Below are positions 58,775-64,000 of a stretch of DNA of 64,000 nucleotides, one piece after another. Each line of letters begins with the position of its first letter. Positions within the stretch are counted from its first letter, which is position 1. This stretch comes from CAXRDE01 sp964229355 (GTDB lineage Bacteria > Cyanobacteriota > Sericytochromatia > UBA7694). The DNA is taken from positions 124,001 to 188,000 of the forward strand of contig CAXRDE010000005.1 of the NCBI GenBank assembly GCA_964229355.1. The letters are read 5' to 3'. Under the pieces are notes generated by a model. It did no database searches. It was given only the letters and a program-made list of their open reading frames with translations, and was not told the DNA's origin. The position numbers were made by a program, and so were the translations under genes.

Positions 58775-59527
58775 ATGTACCGACACGACAACGCCTTTCA
58801 AGAAGAATATATTCCTGAACGCCGGGGGTTTCGCAATATTGCCTGGCTCTTAACGGCCGCGCTGCTGACCGTCTTTATTTGGCAAATTCCCTTTGGCGAT
58901 TATCTGCTGTACCCCTTTAGTATTTTGGCCACCTGGTTTCATGAGATGGGACACGGGGTCACCGCCATGTTGTTGGGGCAAAAATTTCGTCAGCTGCTCA
59001 TTTTTCCGAATGGCTCAGGTATTGCCTACCACACGGCCGGTGGCGCCCTCAGCAGCGCCCTGGTGGCCGCAGGCGGTCTTTTAGGCCCTCCCATTGCAGG
59101 CGCTGTGTTCATTTTAAACAGCACCTCTGCCAAACGCAGTCAGCTCTTATTGCGTTTACTGGGTATTGTACTACTGGTGTCTACGGTCATTTGGGTACGC
59201 ACCGCCTTTGGCTGGGTGATTTTACCGCTAATGGGCTTAAGTCTATTGGCCGTGGCTGGCAAAGGCCCCCTGTGGTTACAGCAGGTGGTCATTCAGTTTT
59301 TGGGTGTACAGGCCTGTATTAGCACCTATCGCCAGCTTGACTATTTGTTTATGGAGAGTGCCAATGTGGGAGGCAAGCAAATGCTGTCCGACACCGGCCA
59401 CATTGCAGAAGCTCTGCTTTTGCCCTACTGGATCTGGGGCAGTGCCATCGCGGTGACGTCTTTTGGATTACTGGCCATGAGCCTGTGGCACGTGGCGCGT
59501 ACGCCCGTTAAAAACACACGGCTTTAA
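58775..59527 (+). CDS. M50B-like membrane metallopeptidase
   Basis: A 250-residue protein with several transmembrane segments. The zinc site is WFHEMGHGVTAMLLG, His56-Glu57...His60. Later hydrophobic segments fit the M50 core, though the second motif (N/DxxPxxxLDG) is not obvious, as is usual for this subgroup, which has an LGPPIAGAVFIL stretch instead. Such proteins can cleave within membranes, but this group is largely uncharacterised. A strong AGGAGG site lies 4 bases before ATG. It follows the kinase-FGE gene by 14 bases and precedes a small gene by two, so the three are cotranscribed. Confidence 0.85.
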   Translation: MYRHDNAFQEEYIPERRGFRNIAWLLTAALLTVFIWQIPFGDYLLYPFSILATWFHEMGHGVTAMLLGQKFRQLLIFPNGSGIAYHTAGGALSSALVAAGGLLGPPIAGAVFILNSTSAKRSQLLLRLLGIVLLVSTVIWVRTAFGWVILPLMGLSLLAVAGKGPLWLQQVVIQFLGVQACISTYRQLDYLFMESANVGGKQMLSDTGHIAEALLLPYWIWGSAIAVTSFGLLAMSLWHVARTPVKNTRL

Positions 59528-59529
59528 GC

Positions 59530-59787
59530 ATGAATGATGTAGATCAAATACAGCTTCAAATTTTTCAGCGCATGTCTCCGGAGCGTCGACTCAAAATGGG
59601 GTTAGAAATGACTACAGATGGACTTCGCATTATGGACTTACGCCTCTGTCAGCAGATGCCTGAAAGTAGCCAGGGAGAGAGAATGGCAGCACGCTTTGAA
59701 GCGCTTTATAAAAACGACCTGCCTCCAGATGTGCTTCAAGCTTGCCTTAAAGGCCTTCGAAAGCACTGGAGAGAGCGTTCACATTAA
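59530..59787 (+). CDS. Small helical protein of unknown function
   Basis: An 85-residue hydrophilic protein, two bases downstream of the M50B-like gene. It appears almost wholly helical, for example IQLQIFQRMSPERRLKMGLE near the start and VLQACLKGLRKHWRER at the end. No motif is recognised. The MSPERRLKMGLE phrase is reminiscent of small proteins of unknown function that have an S-x-x-x-R pattern near the start. Its position suggests that it belongs to the kinase-FGE/M50 operon. Confidence 0.7.
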   Translation: MNDVDQIQLQIFQRMSPERRLKMGLEMTTDGLRIMDLRLCQQMPESSQGERMAARFEALYKNDLPPDVLQACLKGLRKHWRERSH

Positions 59788-60015
59788 CCGGTTATAGGGC
59801 GATTTCATAAATACGATGGGTCTGTGTAAGCGAGCCTGTCCTCGACTGACTCTTGCGGTAATGCTCCATTGGCTTGATCATCTAAGAGTGGGAATAATTT
59901 TTGCATGGCGGCAGGGTTGCACCACAGGTAGCTTTTCGCACAGTGATTATGCTCGCTCCAGTAGCAAAACGTACGCCGCTTCATTTTTAACAATTAAACA
60001 GGCACTTAAACGCAC

Positions 60016-61776
60016 TTAATCAAACAGTGGATCGACAGTGTTGGCGTTGTAATCATCCTGAGGGGGTACCGGAATCGGTGTAGAAGCCGTTTGCGTACGC
60101 TCGACTTTGCCTGCACGGGCGGTTTCAGGCAGGGTCGGTTCTATGCCCATTTCTTCGATATCGCGAGCCAGGTTACGCTTTTGCACCCCGGCCAGGGCCG
60201 ATGGTTGTTGCACGGGCTTTTGCTGTGCCTGACGGGTTGACGTCGGCTGTTGAGGCTGTGTTACCGCAGTACGACTGGGTTTAACGTAGCGCTGGGGCTG
60301 ACGGCGGGTAGTCTCTTGCATCAACACCCCATTCGATAAGCGCTGATTGGCGGAACGTTTCCAGTCTTCATCACTCAGCACCGCATGATAATGCTTCACC
60401 AAATCGGGGCCAATGAGCACCGTAAAGTCGGTGTTCAGCTCACCCACACTGGCATTCACAAACTCGCCCTTAAAGCCCAATTGCTGTTGAAGCTGAGGCA
60501 AAATCTGAGACTCTCCATTTTGCGCAATCAATTTGGTTACCGGCGTGTCGTGAGGCGCACGGCGTACACTCACCACACTGTAACCCGCTTCCTGCAGACG
60601 GCGAGAAACTTCCCGTACCGTTTGCAAATCCTTGGTGGCATTCCAAATGGCCACGCGATACTGGCGATTGCTATTTTCACTGGCCGCTAAACCATCAGTG
60701 GAACTTTCGTTGGGGTCCGGTAAAGAGGCAAAGCTAGAATCAGGAAACATTTGGTTGATCACTTTGCGCATCTGGTAAGGGTTGGGCTCCCAATAGCTGA
60801 TACCACTGATATTGGCAAAGGTACCGGGCAACATCACCATACGCACTTTGTCACGATCGATGCCCCGGCCAAATTTTGCCAGTTTTACAATTTCGTCACT
60901 GGGCAGATCGGTTTCAATGTTTTCATTGAGGTGAGCCAGGAGCTCAGGCACTTTCAGCAGGGTTTGAGGCTGCAAAAGTTTGTCCATGACTGCGCGAATA
61001 AATTTTTGTTGACGCTGTACCCGACCAATATCGCCCAGTTCGTCTTTACGAAAACGAATATACTGGTGCGCCTGTTCGCCATTCATGCGTTCTTTCCAGC
61101 CCTTGTGAATATTAATGCCCAAATGAGCGGTTTCATCCACATAATACATGTCTTTTTCCACATAAATACGAATGCCCCCCAAAATATCGATGGTGTTCAC
61201 CAGGCCATCCACTTTCAGGGCCATATAATAATCGATGGGCACCCCCACCAGATCCGAGACGGTGCTTTTGACCAAATCAACGCCGCCATAGGTCATGGCG
61301 GCGTTGATTTTATCGTAGTGGTGTCCCGTCAACAGGGTCCGGGTATCACGGGGAATCGAAAGAATATTGACTTCCTGCGTTGCGGGATCCAAACTGGCCA
61401 ACATAATGGTGTCGGTACGGCTGCGCACACCGGCGACTTTATCGTCCACCCGTTTACCGTAGCTATAATTGTAGTCGCTGCCTAAAATTAAAATGTTGGT
61501 ACGACGCTGCAGATTACCCGCACTAAACCAACCGGGAATGAGTTCCAGTGGGTTTAAAGCCTGCGTCGTGGTGCCCCCCCCTGAAGAGCCTTTGCTTTCA
61601 AGGGTAAAGGGATTCATGGAGAGCCGGGTATCACCCGAAATATTAAAGGTCTGGGCCATGACCCCCACAATGCTTCCAATGGACAGGGCACCGCACACAA
61701 AGAGCGTGGCGATGAGGATGCGAAATGCTTTTTGCATTTTCTTTTCTTGCGTTGACACAAATTTAGGCTTTGACAT
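60016..61776 (-). CDS. LytR-CpsA-Psr (LCP) family ligase
   Basis: A 586-residue single-pass membrane protein: transmembrane segment ~15-40, then the LCP domain at ~90-330 with the family motifs SIPRDTRTLL, DKVAGVRSRTDTIML and GGVDLVKSTVSDLVGVPIDYY, and the Arg-rich pair in IRFRKDELGDIGRVQRQQKFI. A LytR_C domain follows at ~370-465 (RVAIWNATKDLQTVREVSRRLQEAGYSV). The last ~110 residues are Gln/Pro/Thr-rich and disordered. The LCP enzymes transfer glycans from lipid carriers to peptidoglycan or proteins. It is divergent from the GH57 gene. Confidence 0.93.
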   Translation of the reverse strand: MSKPKFVSTQEKKMQKAFRILIATLFVCGALSIGSIVGVMAQTFNISGDTRLSMNPFTLESKGSSGGGTTTQALNPLELIPGWFSAGNLQRRTNILILGSDYNYSYGKRVDDKVAGVRSRTDTIMLASLDPATQEVNILSIPRDTRTLLTGHHYDKINAAMTYGGVDLVKSTVSDLVGVPIDYYMALKVDGLVNTIDILGGIRIYVEKDMYYVDETAHLGINIHKGWKERMNGEQAHQYIRFRKDELGDIGRVQRQQKFIRAVMDKLLQPQTLLKVPELLAHLNENIETDLPSDEIVKLAKFGRGIDRDKVRMVMLPGTFANISGISYWEPNPYQMRKVINQMFPDSSFASLPDPNESSTDGLAASENSNRQYRVAIWNATKDLQTVREVSRRLQEAGYSVVSVRRAPHDTPVTKLIAQNGESQILPQLQQQLGFKGEFVNASVGELNTDFTVLIGPDLVKHYHAVLSDEDWKRSANQRLSNGVLMQETTRRQPQRYVKPSRTAVTQPQQPTSTRQAQQKPVQQPSALAGVQKRNLARDIEEMGIEPTLPETARAGKVERTQTASTPIPVPPQDDYNANTVDPLFD

Positions 61777-61861
61777 ATGCTAATTATCCCGTAAACTTCC
61801 CTCAAAGCATAGCATAATCCGCGGGTTTCATATCAGGGGAAAGCAACGAAAAGAGAAAACG

Positions 61862-63529
61862 ATGCAACAACTTCATCTGGCCTTTATTTGGCACATGCAC
61901 CAACCCATGTACCGCAAGCCCCATAGCCATCACTATATGATGCCCTGGGTGCGCCTTCACGGCACCAAAGACTATCTGGACATGCTGCTGCTGGTGCAGA
62001 AGTACCCCCGCCTCAAGCACACCTTCAATTTTGTACCTTCCTTATTGGAGCAACTCGAAGACTATGCCGCTGGCCTGGCCACCGATGACTATCTAATCCT
62101 CAGTCAAAAGCCCGTCAAAAATCTTACCGCCCAGGATAAAGCCGATATTTTGGCTTCGTTTTTTGATCTGAACTGGCAACACATGCTATTCCCCTTTAAA
62201 CGCTACAAGGCCCTGGCTGCTCAGCGCGAAGAAGCGCCTGAAAGCTATCGTGAGCAAGATTTTCTGGATCTGACCACCTGGTTTAACCTGGCCTGGATTG
62301 ACCCCATTCATCGCGAACAGCGGCCCACCCTGCAGGCCCTGGTGCAAAAAGGTGAGAACTTCACCGAAGCGGAGCGCGCAGAGGTCCTTCATCAGCAGCG
62401 GCTGATTATTCAAGACACCCTACCAATTTACCGAAAAGCCTTACAGAATCAACACATTGAACTGACCACAACCCCTTATTACCACCCCATTTTGCCCCTG
62501 TTACAAGACACCCACAACGCACGCCGCAGCAGGCCTGAATCCAGCATGCCCCAACAGCGATTGCAAGCCCCCGAAGATGTCCAGCGCCATCTTCACAAAG
62601 CGAAAAACTTTCATCACAAAACCTTTGGCCAGGTCCCTCAGGGACTTTGGCCCTCAGAGCAATCCATGAGCCCGGATATCCTGAAGACGGTGGCAGAGGA
62701 AGGCTTTACCTGGTTTGCGAGTAGCGAAGGGATTCTTTGGCACTCCCTGGGCATTTGGGGACAGCGGGAGCAAGGCCTACACCCCCATTGCGAGAAACTT
62801 TACCGTCCCTACCGCGTTCAGGCGGGAGAACGCTGGCTGACCGTGGTCTTCCGCGACATTTATCTTTCTGACTGGTTGGGCTTTAACGCCTGGAAAGGCG
62901 ACAACAAAGCACAGGCTCACATCTTTTATGAGGAGCTTAAAAAGCTACAGCGTCACTTGCAGCAAAGCCCGCAAAAACAGCCTTATTTAATCACCATTGC
63001 TTTAGATGGTGAAAACTGCTGGGAGTATTACCAGGAAGACGGCAGAATCTTTTTAGAAACCCTTTACGAACTGCTCAATGCCGACGAGAGCATTAACAGC
63101 ACCACCGTGAGTGATTATTTAAAGCAATACCCCGCACAGGACACCCTTGATCGTCTGTTTCCAGGCTCCTGGATCAACTCAGATTTTAGCACCTGGATCG
63201 GTGAGCCCACCAAGAACAAAGCCTGGGATTTGCTGATCGAAACCCGTCAGCTTCTGACACAAGCGGAACACACGCTTAGTCCCGAAGATCGCGCCGCCGC
63301 CTGGGAAATGCTGGACACCGCTGAGGGCAGCGATTGGTTTTGGTGGTTTGGCGTGGGACACAGTAGCCGCCATGACGCCCACTTTGATCTGGCGTTTCGC
63401 ACCTATCTCAAAGGGGTCTATGAGCTGCTCAAGCAAGAAGTGCCGTTGAGTTTGCGCTGCCCCTTAGAGTCTCATGAAGGCAGTGCCCATGGTTTAAGCA
63501 CCATGCAAGCCTCTCAAGAAGGTTATTAA
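61862..63529 (+). CDS. Glycoside hydrolase family 57 enzyme
   Basis: A 555-residue GH57 catalytic domain protein. The N-terminal motif is LAFIWHMHQPMYR, and the expected catalytic residues are visible: the nucleophile Glu in GLWPSEQSMSPD near residue 268 and the acid Asp in ALDGENCWEYY near 382. The Trp/His-rich loops WFASSEGILW and WWFGVGHSSRHD also match. Family members are alpha-amylases, branching enzymes and 4-alpha-glucanotransferases acting on glycogen. The specificity is not clear, and there is no signal peptide, suggesting an intracellular storage polymer. A terminator follows. Confidence 0.92.
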   Translation: MQQLHLAFIWHMHQPMYRKPHSHHYMMPWVRLHGTKDYLDMLLLVQKYPRLKHTFNFVPSLLEQLEDYAAGLATDDYLILSQKPVKNLTAQDKADILASFFDLNWQHMLFPFKRYKALAAQREEAPESYREQDFLDLTTWFNLAWIDPIHREQRPTLQALVQKGENFTEAERAEVLHQQRLIIQDTLPIYRKALQNQHIELTTTPYYHPILPLLQDTHNARRSRPESSMPQQRLQAPEDVQRHLHKAKNFHHKTFGQVPQGLWPSEQSMSPDILKTVAEEGFTWFASSEGILWHSLGIWGQREQGLHPHCEKLYRPYRVQAGERWLTVVFRDIYLSDWLGFNAWKGDNKAQAHIFYEELKKLQRHLQQSPQKQPYLITIALDGENCWEYYQEDGRIFLETLYELLNADESINSTTVSDYLKQYPAQDTLDRLFPGSWINSDFSTWIGEPTKNKAWDLLIETRQLLTQAEHTLSPEDRAAAWEMLDTAEGSDWFWWFGVGHSSRHDAHFDLAFRTYLKGVYELLKQEVPLSLRCPLESHEGSAHGLSTMQASQEGY

Positions 63530-63532
63530 GCC

Positions 63533-63572
63533 AAAAAGAAGCCCCTGCGTGAGTACAGGGGCTTCTTTTTTT
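63533..63572. terminator. Bidirectional terminator between the GH57 gene and rpsT
   Basis: GAAGCCCCTG (63538-63547) pairs with CAGGGGCTTC (63556-63565), with an 8-base loop. Seven Ts follow on the plus strand and five As precede it, so it can end transcription from both converging genes. Confidence 0.92.
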
Positions 63573-63594
63573 CTAGCGAGATGAAACTTAGCGC

Positions 63595-63861
63595 TTAGTT
63601 AGCAGCGGTCGTATTCACTTTCGCCATCAAACGGCTTTTGTAACGGGCGACTGTGTTTTTGTGCAGTACGCCTTTAGACTGGGCTTTGTCTAATTGGCTG
63701 ATGGCCAATTTAGCCAGATCTTCTACATTTTCACCACCGGCTTCAGCAGCACGGAGGGTTTTTTTCATGGCGGTGCGCACGCGAGACTTAACCAGCATGT
63801 TGCGCAGGCGGTTGCGCTCAGCAACCTGGATACGTTTTTTGGCGGATTTATAATTAGCCAT
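63595..63861 (-). CDS. rpsT: 30S ribosomal protein S20
   Basis: An 88-residue basic protein with the S20 pattern: MANYKSAKKRIQVAERNRLRN at the start, KSRVRTAMKKTLRA in the middle, and an ending KSKGVLHKNTVARYKSRL-type segment. It binds the 5' domain of 16S rRNA. The length is normal. It is convergent with the GH57 gene and shares its terminator. The 139 bases upstream (63862-64000) hold its promoter region, with a TAAAAT-like -10 on the minus strand near 63958-63963; the -35 is weak. Confidence 0.97.
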   Translation of the reverse strand: MANYKSAKKRIQVAERNRLRNMLVKSRVRTAMKKTLRAAEAGGENVEDLAKLAISQLDKAQSKGVLHKNTVARYKSRLMAKVNTTAAN

Positions 63862-64000
63862 TGGTTTAATAACCTCTATAATGTCTTTTGTTAGTTTGCG
63901 TAATTTAAAGTTCAGTCTTTAAAAGTTAAACGAGGATTTAGGGCGGACTAACGCAACCTTATTTTAACACAAGTCTATCACGAAGGGAAACGGATCATCA

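Noticed and set aside
59788..60015. 228-base gap with short frames on both strands
   Set aside because: Neither frame (59805-59993 minus, 59816-60019 plus) has a ribosome site or any resemblance to a known protein. I see no gene, RNA motif or repeat in it.
60751..61485. 244-residue open frame on the plus strand opposite the LCP gene
   Set aside because: It is antisense to a well-matched LCP domain, is very rich in His, Ile and Phe as expected of a mirrored frame, and has no ribosome site or family resemblance.
1..64000. Mobile elements, CRISPR arrays, prophage genes
   Set aside because: No transposase, integrase, phage structural gene, terminal inverted repeat pair or regularly spaced repeat array was seen. 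The four tRNAs have no adjacent integrase or duplicated tRNA end.

Overview
The window looks like one contiguous stretch of a bacterial chromosome with about 50% GC. Gene density is high, with many overlapping or directly abutting genes. I see no insertion sequence, phage, integrase or CRISPR array. Several genes point to a Gram-negative-type envelope: an LptF/LptG lipopolysaccharide-export permease, dTDP-rhamnose genes, a class A penicillin-binding protein, an L,D-transpeptidase, an LCP ligase and lipoproteins. FliH and FliI indicate a flagellar-type export machine. The C5 haem pathway (hemA, hemC), GH57 amylase-like enzyme, Ser/Thr kinases with accessory domains and many beta-propeller proteins would fit a non-photosynthetic Cyanobacteriota relative (Vampirovibrionia/Melainabacteria type). 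That placement is an inference from gene content and is not proven here.

Layout. 1-5.8 kb: the end of gatB, an exported TPR protein, a Ser/Thr kinase, a methylmalonyl-CoA epimerase/SDR pair and fabD. 5.8-6.1 kb: a tRNA-Phe/tRNA-Leu unit. 6.2-9.1 kb: rhamnose-type sugar genes on both strands around an orphan glycine-rich protein. 9.1-13.5 kb (minus strand): a tight hemA-hemC-asd-lptF/G-rfbC run. 13.7-15.6 kb: two tandem paralogues of unknown function. 15.6-23.8 kb (minus strand): a five-gene operon with an S55 peptidase, an exported propeller protein, a small MshEN-like protein, a SNF2 helicase and a SWIM protein. 23.8-29.1 kb: recJ-apt-rel, overlapping one another. 29.2-34.1 kb: an NHL lipoprotein, PBP1A, ferredoxin, an unusually small gene and an AMMECR1 protein. 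34.1-39.9 kb: a very large FliH, FliI, a CorC-like membrane protein and a saccharopine-dehydrogenase-like enzyme. 39.9-45.2 kb: trkH, a tRNA-Ser/tRNA-Arg unit, a CPBP protease, a papain-like protease and an L,D-transpeptidase. 45.2-52.9 kb: AtpZ, a 1381-residue NHL protein, GNAT, YchF and an orphan. 53-56.6 kb: an acyl-CoA carboxyltransferase with a tiny epsilon-like subunit and a UbiB kinase. 56.7-63.9 kb: a zinc-ribbon/kinase/FGE fusion, a membrane metallopeptidase, an LCP protein, a GH57 enzyme and rpsT.

How the genes connect. The propionyl-CoA/methylmalonyl-CoA enzymes lie at opposite ends of the window (epimerase at 3.5 kb, carboxyltransferase with epsilon subunit at 53-54.7 kb). Envelope building is spread over several operons. 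Motility is represented by fliH-fliI and perhaps by the 1381-residue NHL protein, whose last ~85 residues resemble the CheY-binding P2 domain of the chemotaxis kinase CheA. Four orphan genes (at 7.6, 13.7, 14.7 and 51.8 kb) share a promoter-like element resembling a flagellar sigma-28 site, which hints at a common regulon.

The most promising leads are the NHL-P2 fusion, the oversized FliH, the actinobacterial-style carboxylase epsilon subunit outside Actinobacteria, and the orphan gene set with the shared element.
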